Assembly (NCBI GenBank): GCA_017893485.1
Contig: CM030363.1
Span: forward strand, 177,291,744-177,355,743
Direction of reading: 5' to 3'
Source: Hemerocallis citrina
Taxonomy: Eukaryota > Streptophyta > Magnoliopsida > Asparagales > Asphodelaceae
Length of the DNA stretch: 64,000 nt
This document shows positions 12,796-23,501 of the stretch, one piece after another. Under the pieces are notes generated by a model. That model saw only the letters and a program-made list of their open reading frames with translations. It ran no database searches and was not told where the DNA came from. Within the stretch, counting starts at the first letter, position 1. Each line of letters opens with the position of its first letter. Made by a program: the position numbers and the translations under genes.

Positions 12796-14205
12796 TGTTG
12801 GATCCTGTAGGCGAGACAACAAACTCTAGAGGGGGGGGTGAATAGTGTTAATAAAAAACTGCGAAAATTTTCTTCGGTGCAGTCGACTTGGTTGTGAACC
12901 AGTCGACTGATATGACCAAAATAAAGCAAAAACAGTAACTCTGTGCAGTCGACTTATAGATAAGACAGGCGACTGAAGACACAATGAAAATACAACTTAT
13001 ACGACACTAACCAGTCGACTGATAGTGCAAGGAGTCGACTGTCCAGACACTTTTTGCAGAACTTAAGTAAACAAGAGTAAATGCAAAATCAAGACAACCA
13101 ATCACAGAGTACACAAGATATATCCTGGTTCGGTCCTCCCGACCTACGTCCAGTCCCCAAGCAACCCACTTGAGATTTCCACTATTCTTGAAAAAGTTTA
13201 CAAGAATACCCTACGACGTTAAGACAACAACCTTGTCTAACCCGTAGTCCTTTCTCTCAACTAGAGAAAGCAGACCCACTCTACTACCAAGAGTGAAACA
13301 AACCGACTCTACAACCTAGAGTCAAAAACACTCTCCAACCGAGAGCAAAAGGAACAAGAAAAACTTTACTGTCAACCTATAGCCTTGTTGGTGTATTGTG
13401 TTGTTGCACGTGGCTAAAAGCAAGGTCGACTTCTATACCCAGTCCAGAGAGAAATCGTTGCTATACTGGACTGAGTGTAGAGAACCAGAGAGTTTGAACT
13501 TGAAGGCTTTTTCTCAAATTTTTCACTTGAAATTTCTCAAAGAGTGCTCGGTATCTCAAAAATTGTTGTAAATGTTGTTAGATCTTTTCAGTGAGATCTG
13601 AACTTTTTTTTATAGAGTTAGATCTCCTGAACGTTGGGGGACAGTTATTCCAACTGTCAACCAACGGATCTAAGAGCTGTTGCTTTTGAAAAATCAATTT
13701 TGAAAACAGAAAACGGTCAAAAGCACTCGAACAGTCGACTGGGTTGCCATATGAGTCGACTGGTCAGAGTTTGAATAAATTTAAAATAGTTTTGTACTAT
13801 CAGTCGATTGCCAGAAGTATCAGTCGACTGGTACTCAATAGTTAAATTACTTCAAACTGTTTTGACTCTTTTGGGGTTTTTGAAAAACACACATTTATGA
13901 ATTTTGTGAGTGTATGTGTGTGTGACAAGGCTTTACAATCAGACTAAGACTCAACAAAAGTAAAATACAATGTTTTACAAGACATAACAACTTGACACAT
14001 TTGAGCTTGAGGTCTTGAGTCTTGATTTTTGTCTTGAGTCTTGTCTTGAGTCTTGTCTTGAGTGAAGTCTTTGTCTGTAGCCTTTTAGCTTGTTCATTTG
14101 TTCAACTGAAATAATCTTTTGTATGTGCAACCTGCAATGTTTGCTGTATAACATAGACACATGTTGCAGTGTGTTGTGATCATCAAAATCAAGAATCAAC
14201 ATACA
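12796..14205 (-). mobile_element. Copia (SIRE/Maximus-like) solo LTR inside gag of element D
   Basis: On the plus strand it begins TGTTGGATCCTG and ends AATCAACATACA; this is the reverse orientation of the LTR family of elements A and B. ATTGA is duplicated at 12791-12795 and 14206-14210. Compared with A and B it carries four more bases at its outer end, so on its own strand it starts TGTATGTTGATTC. It holds a G run near 12831 and four AGTCGACT-type pairs (12881/12901, 12947/12967, 13013/13033, 13734/13755) plus 13802/13822, each spaced 20-21 bp. No internal coding region is present. Confidence 0.88.
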
Positions 14206-14340
14206 ATTGATCAAGCGCTCAAGCACAGTGGTGACAGCCTCATTCCCGGGCTGATCTCCCTGGGGAAGGAAAGAAGAACATCCATGAGCCATAATCTGCA
14301 CAAAACCAAAACAATCAGCATCCAGATCAAGGTTGACAAT
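14206..14340 (-). pseudogene. Gag N-terminus of element D, cut off by two solo LTRs
   Basis: The minus strand reads MAHGCSSFLPQGDQPGN...VLERLIN, with its ATG at 14290-14292. Joined to 7673 after removal of both solo LTRs and their duplicate TSD copies, it continues in frame as INMQQNHIDLVMAALE, which proves both excisions. The 14293-14340 stretch runs straight into LTR sequence. The primer-binding site and the inner 177 bp of the 5' LTR are therefore missing, probably by deletion. Confidence 0.75.
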
Positions 14341-17300
14341 ATTTACTTGAAACCAAAATATAATAATTTCAAATAAATCAAGTCTGGACAAGTTAATAAT
14401 ATCCTGGGTCACATTGCCCAAATACAAAAATATATCCAAGTATCAAATACAATTGTTCAAGCAATAACAGGAAATAATAATAAAAACTCCAGCACTAATA
14501 TCGCATATCGCTAACTTCATCTAGCAGCTGACCATCCTGATCTGCAATTAATAAATTGCAGGAAAGAAGAAAAGAGAAAAACAAACTCCCATCAATGCAA
14601 GTTACGGGCCGCTTGTAGTGCAGGATACAAGTACATGGGGAAGAATAACAAATATAAAATAACAGCAGGAATAAACATAGCATGATATAAGCATGTCAAC
14701 AAAATAAAATATCTAACATGAATCAGGCAAACAGAATCAAGTAACATGGTACTCTAACATGTACAGGTAACATATGTCAAGTGTCAAGCAAGCAGGTAAA
14801 TATGTAAACATGTAACAAGTAAACAGGTACAGGTATACAGGTAAACAGGTAAACAGGTATACATGTAATAGGTATCAAGTACAGGTAAACACGTTACAAG
14901 TATCAGGATATGTCAAGTCTTGTATTATTACTATCTAGGTAGCACTTCATGCGCCCCGGTTTTTATCACATGGTTGCTACATTTAAACAAGTTACATTTA
15001 GATTTCATAATGGAGTCCATAGGGCAGTGTACTCAGGGATCAGAAAACAGGAATAACAGAAACAGGTAGAACCTAGTGGTTCTCTTCCGAGTACATCTTC
15101 CTATAGGGAAGCATGCAGTCAGGTGCAGGAACAGGCAGAACCTAGTGGTTCTCTTTTGAGTACACCTTTCTATAGGAAAGCATGCAGTCAGGTAATCAGG
15201 TAAACAAGATCTTGAATCATGTAGTCATGAACACGTAACAGGCAGGACACAGGTCCTCTTCTCAGTACGCGTTTCTATATTTTCCACTACTAGATCTTTT
15301 TCTTAACCCCGGCTTGTTTATTTTTATTAAGTATATGTCACAAAACAGAGCAAGAATAATATGGTATAAACAAGTAACAGGTTCAGATTGAAAGGTAAAC
15401 ATGTACAGGTGAAAGATAACACATAATAGGATAATACAACGACAATTTTCTAGTTCAGGACAGCAAGACAGTGCTGTACTAAAACTGAGATTCCTGTTGC
15501 TACGAACATGCAAATCTGAATCCTTCAGAGAATATAGAAAATAGACACCCGGCCGAATCCAGCTAACATATATAAGTCATATAGTATTTCACAAAAATAT
15601 AACTCAAAACTGAATTGAAACCAGAAAATATGTTCAGCCAGAAATCAGAAGATTGTATTCAAAGTCAGGAAAACAGCATGAAAACTCATTAATTAAATCC
15701 ACGAAATATCTGGGATATTCCCCTATATGTTTAGTAACAGAAAAACAAGTTTCACAATTTTCCAACAAAAATAGAGTAGCCAAGTAAAATCAGAAAACAA
15801 CAAGACACAACGGTTTTATAAATCTGAAATCTCAAACACTGCAGTACGAAAACAGCAATAACTTACAAACTATAAATTGAAATTGAAATCTGCCAAAAGG
15901 ATGATAAAATAGATACAGTAAGCTAACTTTCATATTCATAAATATTTTAGAAACAGCAAATAGAATTAGGTCGAAAATCGGGTTCTTTACTGAACAGTAG
16001 TAAAATTCTGCATGTAAAATCTTTATTTGCAAGCATGAAAAGGTTTGTAAAACTCTTCAAATAAATCTACCAAAATTCTGGGTAAACCCCAATCAAGTCT
16101 AGAAGTACTGAGCAAAATTTCAGATCAAAATAATAATTTTAATACCAGAATAAAACTAGATTACTTTTTAGATTTCATAGAAAACACAATCTGGAAATCT
16201 TTCGACACTACTGTAGTAAAATATGCATAACTCACAACTCGTAAATCCAAACCGAGATCCGTCAAAAGGGTTAGAAAATAAATAGAATTATCTATAGTTC
16301 ATGTTCATAAAATATTTTCAAATCCTGACCTTAATAGGGTGTAAAATACTGATCAACATCAGGGAAACAGAAAAGTACAGATTTGTCCTTCATACACAAA
16401 TCAACATAGATCACACGAAATTCATCCAAATTAACCGAAACATGAAACATGGTGTACTAGATGTCCAAACAACATGGTATATGGTATTTTACAAGTATTC
16501 GACAAGTATATCACGAATAACACATCAAGCACAGATATCACAAGTAGTATGAACATACACATCAATAGTGGTCAACCCTAGGTTAATTCATGTCATGTAT
16601 GTCGTGAGGCAACTATGGTCGAGTCAACACTATAGAGACAATATCAACATGGGTTTTCACATACAAATTATCTCTATAACCCAAATACACTACAGGCAGT
16701 ATTTAGTACTTGTATTACACAAAGAAAAGAATACAAGTTACTTGTCTGCGAGACGACGAATCGACGATCCAACAAGCAAGAATAACGGGAACAGATTCCT
16801 GAGGCACAAGCACGATAGAACAGCCACGAACCAGGAATGAGAATCAATGAACCAAGAACGAACGAACGAATAACCAAAACAATCAAAGTGACGGCAAGGC
16901 AAACAGCGAGAGCAACGGCAATAGCAATGGCAATAGCAACGGTGCTTAGGGACACAGCGACAGACAGCGGAGATGGCGACTGTGCTGGCCTGCGGCTGAA
17001 GCGCATCAGAGAGACAGGGACAGAGCGGGGAACGAAGAAAGAGAGAGTGCAGGGAACTAGGGTGCTCGGGCTGAAGGTTGGGGGTGTTCGAGAGTGGGTT
17101 CAAAGGGATCGAGGTGTGAGCAGGGGGTAGCGATGGTGTGCAGTAGCTAGGAGGAAGGCTCAGGATGTAGGGAGCGTGATCGGTGGGGTGGTGCATGCGC
17201 AAGGAAGGGCTTCGGTGAAGTGGAGGCTAGGGTTTTTGGTGGGGTTTGTGGTGCATAGTAGATGGGTTTTATAGGTGGAGGATTAAGGTTTAGGGGCTTG

Positions 17301-17737
17301 CGGGTAGGGAAACAGGAGTTGGGTTTCGGGTTTGGGGTCTTTGGGTTAACAGATAGGTAGTAGAAGTTGTATTAGGGGAATGGTAAAATAAAGTATTAGG
17401 AGTATTAGGTGTATTTAATTGGACATTTGGTTTAGTTTATAATTTAGGATTTGGGTTTTAAAAATAGGGGATGGCAAAATCACGAGCACCCAAGGAACAA
17501 GAGTCAAAAGAAATGGAGCAAGAACGAAAATAAAGAGCAAAAAATGACATCCACACGAAAACGAAACAAAAGACAAACAAATGGATACAAAAAGATAAAA
17601 TAAAATACAAATAAAGATATTGAAGACAAAAATCCAATATACGGTCCAAGAAAAATATACAAGAAGAATACAAGAGGGAAATACAGCAAAACGAAAATAC
17701 ACTCAAAAAATACACAAAATGGAAAATAGGGGTTACA
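14341..17737 (-). repeat. Right (5') LTR of element D
   Basis: Direct repeat of 841-3043, with the outer end ATAGGGGTTACA at 17737 followed by the CATTA TSD. It keeps about 1.2 kb (about 15980-17215) deleted from the left copy and lacks the counterpart of 664-840. Part of the extra segment (about 16830-17130) is rich in ACG/GCA-type simple sequence, which makes long open frames that are not genes. The copies differ by many substitutions and several indels, so element D is old. Confidence 0.85.
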
Positions 17738-17742
17738 CATTA

Positions 17743-18494
17743 TTGCATCTGATATGATGTGAGCTACAGGCAATGCTCTTGTAAGCATTATGAACCCAAT
17801 TTATTACAAACTCAACACCTATGCTTTAGTTACCATCAGTATCACTTTGTAGTGAACCTAAATTGCTCTTTGTAGCTTCACCTGATTGGTACCGGCTTTC
17901 TATGGTGAAATTCTTGCTGACGGCATAGGTAGAGGGTAAAAAGGTTCACATGGTTTCTGCGCGATGAGGGTTTTTTCTGTAATGTTTTTCTCACATTTGG
18001 TATTAATTTCAGACGTCACATTTGGTATTAATTTCAGACGTTCCATTCATCCAGATTGGTCCTTCTAAAATTAAATTTGTATGAGACATAGATAGAGATG
18101 ATAGAAAAGTTTGGTGCCTTAGTAGGCGTACATCACACAGATAATGTAGTTTTTATGTCAAAGTATCTGAATTAAACTTCAAATTGTTTCTGTTTGGCCT
18201 TTTCCAAGTGTTTCTTTCAATAGTTCTGGCTGAGTGTATCAATTATTTCCAACAATATATGGGGAGTTGCTTGATCTGTCTCATTACCTATATTGGCAAT
18301 TGCTAACTTAGTATGGACTCTTTTTTGTTCTGTTTTTGTGCCAGTGAGTTTCAATCTCCATAGTCAACCATTTCCTGTCAGCTGTAGTTACCATTTTTAT
18401 TATTAATTGATTTAATTCATATTTAAATATGATTAGTGTAAACCCTGCAGGTTCTTTTAAGTTGTGCTGAGTTGACATAAACTTAGAAAGAAAA
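17743..18494 (+). promoter_or_regulatory. Upstream and 5' untranslated region of the RMD5-like pseudogene
   Basis: Host sequence between element D and the pseudogene start codon. A 24-bp block, ACATTTGGTATTAATTTCAG, is tandemly repeated at about 17993-18042. The segment CTGCAG/GTTCTTTTAAG (about 18450) looks like the 3' splice site of an intron in the 5' leader, and T-rich intron-like sequence precedes it. This suggests a duplicated genomic copy of the gene rather than a processed retrocopy. No TATA box is obvious. Confidence 0.4.
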
Positions 18495-18660
18495 ATGGAG
18501 ATGAGCTCAATGAAAGATGCTTTTGACAGAGTTTTCAAGAAGCAAAAGCTATCATCTACTAAAACCCATGAAGTGATTGACAAGGTTGGGCGAGAGATTG
18601 AATCCATCACAATGAAAATGCAATCAACTGATACTAATACTGGGTCCTCCGAGTAGGAAG
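18495..18660 (+). pseudogene. RMD5: RMD5-like gene, fragment 1 (N-terminus)
   Basis: Starts MEMSSMKDAFDRVFKKQKLS and continues THEVIDKVGREIES, the N-terminus I know from plant RMD5/GID2-like proteins. These are LisH-CTLH-RING subunits of the GID/CTLH ubiquitin ligase. The ATG at 18495 has AAAAATGG context. An in-frame TAG at 18654-18656 follows codon 53, where a Gln codon is likely in intact relatives. Element A is inserted right after GGAAG (18656-18660). The next fragment is 27356-27420. The gene is dead through stops, a frameshift and three insertions. Confidence 0.8.
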
Positions 18661-20229
18661 TGTTGATTCTTGGTTTTGATGACTACAACACAATGCAAAG
18701 TTGTGCTACCACCTATATATATTGCAGGATGTATCAAAGACAAATACCATGGTACAATACACAAAGGCAAAGTTGATCCAATGAAGCTTTCAAAAGAACC
18801 AATCAAACTACAAAGACCAAAGTTCAAGTCACTTTGATCAAGCAAGCTTCAAGACATAAAGACAATGGCTCAAGCTCAAGTCAAAGACTCAAGTTCAAGA
18901 CAAGACTAGTGCTTCAAAATGTTTTGTATTAAGTGTCTTGTAACAATTGTAATTTTTATTCTTCGAGTCTTAGAAATTTTGTAATAGCCTTGTCACACAC
19001 ACACTCACACATATCTTTTAATAATTGACTGTTTTACAAAAGTTAAAAGGTCGAAACAAGCTTGAATAAGATCAGTTGTTGAGTACTAGTCGACCACTCT
19101 TCAGAACCAGTCGACTGTCTTAGTACGAAACTGTCTGAACTCATACAAGTTCTGACCAGTCGACTCATTATGGCAACCCAGTCAACTGTTCAAGTCATTT
19201 CGGCAGTATTCTGATTTTAAAACTTGTTTTTCAAATTCAAAACTTTTATTTCCGTTGGTTGACAGTTGGTACAACTGTTTCTCAACGTCCAGTGATTCTA
19301 ACTCTATAAATAGAGTGTAGAAATCACTTAGTAAAGGTTACACTCTTCAATAAGCTTTCAAGTCTTTATTGTTTCAAAAAGCGAAACAAGAGTTTCAAGA
19401 GCATTCAAGTGCATTAAGTCTTTGGTTCTCTGAAAATCAGTCTAGATTGAATTCGTATTAGACTGATTTCAGAAGTTAACCTAATAGCCACCATACAAAA
19501 TCAAAAATCACAAACAAGGCTATAGGTTATTGTAACTCTTTTTGTTGTTATTTTCACTCTCGGGTTGTGAGAGTGGTCCTCTCGGTTGGAGGCAGGGCTC
19601 TTGGTTGAAGAGTCAGTTTTCACTCTCAGGTTGTGAAAGTTGTCCTCTCGGTTGGAGAGTAGGGCTCTAGGTTGTAGAGTCAGGTTTTCACTCTAGGTTG
19701 TAGAGTGGGTGTGCTCTCTCTAGTAGTGAGAGAGGTCTACGGGTTTGGCAAGGTTGTTGTCAAATGCCGTAGGGTATTCTTGTATTTTTTCAAGAATATT
19801 GGAAAATCTCAAGTGGGTTGCTTGGGGACTGGATGTAGGTTGGGAGGACCAAACCAGGATACATCACCGTGTACTCTATGGTTGACTCTTTCTGTGGTTG
19901 TATTCTCTTCACTTGCATTTCAATTTTTCTGTGTTTTATTCGAAAACTTGTCTGGCAAGTCGACTGAGTCTCCTCTATAAGTCGACTGATTAGACTTGTA
20001 TAAAATACTCTTCGAACACTTGTCTGGTGAGTCAACTGAGTTTCCGCTATAAGTCTACTGATCAGATTTGTCTAAAATACTCTTCTTATCTGGTGCCCCA
20101 GTCGACTGTATACTCCTTTTAAGTCGACTGGACAGAACGAAAAGTTCAATTTCTTAATTATTTTTTAAACAACACTATTCACCCCCCCCCCCCCCCCCGT
20201 GTTATTTGCCTTGCCTATGGGATCCAACA
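18661..20229 (+). repeat. 5' LTR of element A
   Basis: Begins TGTTGATTCTTGG and ends GGGATCCAACA. It holds a TATA box at about 19303-19313, five AGTCGACT-type pairs (19088/19109, 19158/19180, 19958/19980, 20030/20052, 20100/20122), and an array of short direct repeats around 19555-19700 with the alternating words CACTCTCGGGTTGTGAGAG and CTCGGTTGGAG. A run of C at about 20181-20198 precedes the end. Confidence 0.92.
19303..19313 (+). promoter_or_regulatory. TATA box of the 5' LTR of element A
   Basis: CTCTATAAATAGAG is a near-perfect plant TATA box about 640 bp into the LTR. The same word is in the 3' LTR (about 26359-26370) and, reversed, in the 5' LTR of element B (35511-35520). Conservation across copies and central position support it as the U3/R promoter. 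Confidence 0.7.
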
Positions 20230-20231
20230 CT

Positions 20232-20250
20232 TGGTATCAAAGCCTGGTTG
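20232..20250 (+). other. Primer-binding site of element A
   Basis: TGGTATCAAAGCCTGGTT starts two bases after the LTR and matches the initiator Met-tRNA 3' end pattern (TGGTATCAGAGC) used by many plant Copia elements, with one change. Confidence 0.85.
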
Positions 20251-20256
20251 AGTGCA

Positions 20257-21502
20257 ATGACAACTACTTCTAATGCAAGCCAATACCATGAAGGTCAATC
20301 CATACAAAGGTCACCCCTTTTTGATGGAACCAACTACAGCTATTGAAAGTGTAAAATGAACATCTATCTTCAGTCCATCAATTATGAGATATGGAACATG
20401 ACGGAGACCGAGTACACAGCTCCTACAATTCCTTATGCACAACGGAACGATGACATGAAGAGCGAAACAATGAACAATGCAAAGGCGATGAACGCTCCAT
20501 TTTGTGCTCTTACCAAGGAGGAGTTCAATCGTGTGTCCAATGCAACAACGGCGTATCAAATTTGGCACACACTCGAGGTAACTCATGAAGGTACTAATAA
20601 AGTTAAAGAATCTAAGATATCTGTTCTTGTTCACAGGTTCGAGATGTTCCACATAAAGGAGAACGAGAATGTGTCAGATGTGATCACACGGTTCACGGAT
20701 ATTATAAATTCTCTTGTGGCTCTTGAAAAGACGTACACTTAATCCGAAATGGTGAGGAAATTTCTTCGTGCCTTAACCCTCGATTGGGAGAAATCGTTGG
20801 CCATAGAATAGGCCAACGATTTAACACAACTCTCTCTTGAGAATCTTATAGGAAATCTTATGGCATATGAAGTTCAACTTGAAGAACGCAAGAAGGATCT
20901 AGAACCTCAACAATCAAAGAAAAAGGCACTCGCGTTCAAGGCCATGTCGGACTCCGAAGATGAAGAAGAAGATGAGGAAGAGATAGCCATGTTCACGAGA
21001 AAGTTCAAAAAGTTTCTAAGGAAAGGTAAATTTAATTCCAAATCTAAAGATACTAATGAACTTCCAACTTGTTTCAAGTGTAACAAGACAGGTCATATGA
21101 AGAAGGATTGCCCGACTTGAGAATGTGAAATCTAAAGGAAAGGCTTCCAACTTCAAGAAGGACAAGTACACAAAGAACAAGTACATGAAGAACAAGAAGG
21201 CGTATCAAGCTATTTGGAACGATAGCGACTCTTCATCGGAAGAAGAAAATAAAGAGACAAACGAAGTTGCTAATGTATGCTTTATTGATACACAAAACGA
21301 AGTAAGTGATAACTTTGATTCAAATGACTTATTAGATGCTTTTAATGAGATTTTTCAAGAACTTAAGAAAGAAAAAATTAGAGTTAAAAACTTAGAGAAA
21401 GTTAATCAAACACTTTCTCAAAAGAATCTTGACTTAAATGTTGAAGTCAAGTCTTTAAATTCTAGACTTTCTAATTTAGATATAGATCTTGTATATCTTT
21501 AA
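20257..21502 (+). pseudogene. Gag of element A
   Basis: Starts MTTTSNASQYHEG. After a TGA at the Trp position of SYWKC it continues with capsid text INYEIWNMTE and AYQIWHTLEVTHEG, the Copia gag domain. Further stops follow at about 20740 and 20808. A complete CCHC knuckle, CFKCNKTGHMKKDC, is at about 21067-21115. A stop and frameshift come directly after it, and the lysine- and glutamate-rich C-terminal part, predicted coiled coil, runs from 21125 to 21502. Gag coats the element's RNA. The copy is broken by at least three stops and one frameshift. Confidence 0.88.
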
Positions 21503-22130
21503 AAAAATTATGAAGATATATCCAAGAATGTATCTAAATTTAACAAAGGAAAGGAGAATTTATATGAAGTTCTTCAAATTCAAGTTCAAACTAATAAGAG
21601 ATTTGGACTTGGGTTTCAAAAGTCTCTTGAAAAACATCATGTCTCCAATAACACTAGTAGTAATAAAGCTGAATCTATTACTAGTGTTAAGAATAAATTA
21701 TATGAGTTTTTTGAAAAACCAAAAACTGTTGTTTTCAATAAAAAGAATAACTCTGTCGTTCAGACCAGTCGACTGAACCCCAATTTCAGTCGTCTGTCCA
21801 GAGGTTCAGAGTCTTATTCAAAGAGACGAAAACCTCAGATAAGTCGACCTATTTCACCTCCCAGTCGACTGGATTTCAGTAATAGTCGACTAAAAGGTTC
21901 GATAAAGTGACTGGACAGAGCAAAACTATATGGGTTCCAGTCAACCTGAGTCAAAAGGATAGAATTACTTATATAAATTCATATATTCTTACTATATGTA
22001 ATTCTGTAGATTATATTCCTGCATTTGGTGGTAAATCAAACTCATTTTGGGTTTGGTTTCCCAAAAACTAATCTCTTTCGGACCCAATCAAAATGGTACC
22101 ACATTCACAATAATTTTTTTATAGGTACCT
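21503..22130 (+). other. Gag-protease linker of element A carrying the AGTCGACT array
   Basis: Lys/Asn-rich decayed coding sequence between gag and protease. AGTCGACT or one- to two-base variants start at 21767, 21788, 21842, 21863, 21884, 21906 and 21939, mostly 21-22 bp apart. Read in the gag-pol frame they give repeated Ser-Arg-Leu every seven residues. Confidence 0.7.
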
Positions 22131-22532
22131 AAAAGAGAACGTTGGATACTTGACAGCGGATGCTCCCAGCACACGACTGGTCATGCCAACCTCCTATCTT
22201 CCATACAAGAGATTGATGGAGGAACAGTCAAATTCGATGACAACAACAAAGGGAAGGTTATTGGAATAGGCATGGTCGGTAAGAACACTACCCCTAATAT
22301 AGAAGAAGTTTTTCTTGTTAGTGGTCTTAAGCATAATCTGTTAAGTATAAGCCATTTATGTGATAAGGGATATAAAATTGTTTTTGAAAAAGATGCGTGT
22401 TTAATTTATGATTCTACCATGCAAAATGTAATTTTTCAAGGCTTTAGGAAAAATAATATTTATGAGTTATGTTTAAAATCAAATGATTTTTCAAATGATT
22501 TTTGCTTAGTAGCTTCTAATAATGATTCTTAG
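22131..22532 (+). pseudogene. Protease of element A
   Basis: WILDSGCSQHTTGHANLL at about 22143 carries the Copia protease active site, Asp-Ser-Gly. It continues through GLKHNLLSISHLCDKGY, the block that always precedes integrase, and stops at a TAG (22530-22532) just before LWHKRFGHVN. The frame upstream is broken, so no intact polyprotein remains. Confidence 0.85.
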
Positions 22533-23501
22533 CTTTGGCATAAGAGATTTGGCCATGTGAATATGAAAAATATTGCTAAATTGTCTAAGTACAACCTAGT
22601 TAAAGGACTGCCAAGACTATCCTATAAAAATGATAAGTTATGTGATGCATGTCAACTAGGTAAACAAGTCAAATCTAATTCTAAGACAAAAGAAATGATT
22701 TCTACTAGTAGGCCTCTCGAATTAATCCATATGGATTTATTTGGCCCTACTAGAGTCGCTTCTTTAAATAAAAGTAGGTATGTATTTGTTTTAGTAGATG
22801 ATTTTTCAAGATTCACATGGGTTTTCTTTTTAAAACATAAGAATGATGTCTTTGAAGTATTTGAAAATTTTTGTAAACGGGTTCAAAATCAAAAATTTCT
22901 AACCATAGTCACTATTAGAAGTGATCATGGTGGAGAATTTGAGAATGAAACGTTTTCAAAATATTGCAACAAGAATGGTATAAGACATTCAAATGCATTT
23001 CCTAGAGCTTCACCACAAAATAGAGTGGTTGAAAGAATGAGTAGGATTTTGTAAGAGTGTGCACGTACTATACTTGTTGAAAGCAATTTGCCTAAGTACT
23101 TCTGTGCTGAAGCTATTTCAACAGCGTGTTATGTTTTAAATAGAATTTTGATTAGGCCTAAGCTTAAGAAAACAGGTTATGAACTATTTTTTGATAGGAT
23201 TCCTAAAGTATCTTACGTTAAAGTATTTGGTTGCAAGTGTTTCATTTTAGACACTAAAGATAATTTAGAAAAGTTTGGTCCTAGATCTAATGAAGGTATC
23301 TTCATTGGATACTCAAATAGGAGTAAGGCATATAGGATCTTCAATAAATCAACTTTGACTATTGAAGAATCCATGCATATTCCATTTGATGAATCTCTGA
23401 CTTCATCTACTATTATTGAAGATGATGAAACTGATTCATCACCTTTAAATAACGTAATTAAATCAATAGAGAAAACTACCCTAGTGGATAAGTCGACCTG
23501 A
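22533..23501 (+). pseudogene. Integrase of element A
   Basis: Has the zinc-binding N-terminus LWHKRFGHVN and CDACQLGK, then the catalytic core: HMDLFGPT (first Asp), IRSDHGGEFEN (second Asp) and SPQNRVVERMSRIL (third acid, Glu). The expected NGVVERKNRTL is changed to NRVVERMSRIL, and a TAA follows at 23052-23054. After that stop the text continues KYFCAEAISTACYVLNR and FGCKCFILDTKDN to 23501. The enzyme would insert the DNA copy into the genome. Confidence 0.88.

Larger units (their letters stand above)
664..17737 (-). mobile_element. Element D: nested Ty3/Gypsy chromovirus (Tekay/Del type)
   Basis: LTR retrotransposon on the minus strand, bounded by TGT...ACA and a CATTA duplication at 659-663 and 17738-17742. 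Read from right to left the order is 5' LTR (17737-14341, its inner end missing), gag, protease, reverse transcriptase, RNase H, integrase with a C-terminal chromodomain, and 3' LTR (3043-664). Two later solo LTRs (7674-12785 and 12796-14205) sit inside gag. Most of gag-pol keeps one frame across about 4 kb but has many stops, a missing protease active site and a damaged integrase, so the copy is dead. The gag-PR-RT-RH-INT-chromodomain order and the long TGTAAC-type LTRs indicate the Tekay/Del chromoviruses; the lineage call is from memory of the family. Confidence 0.9.

Noticed and set aside
16674..17202. Several overlapping ORFs around 16.7-17.2 kb
   Set aside because: They lie in the LTR of element D, in simple-sequence-like DNA, with no domain similarity.
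20181..20198. Long C run taken as a special structure such as a G-quadruplex
   Set aside because: Related LTRs have shorter runs at the same place; slippage or a sequencing effect is the simpler explanation.
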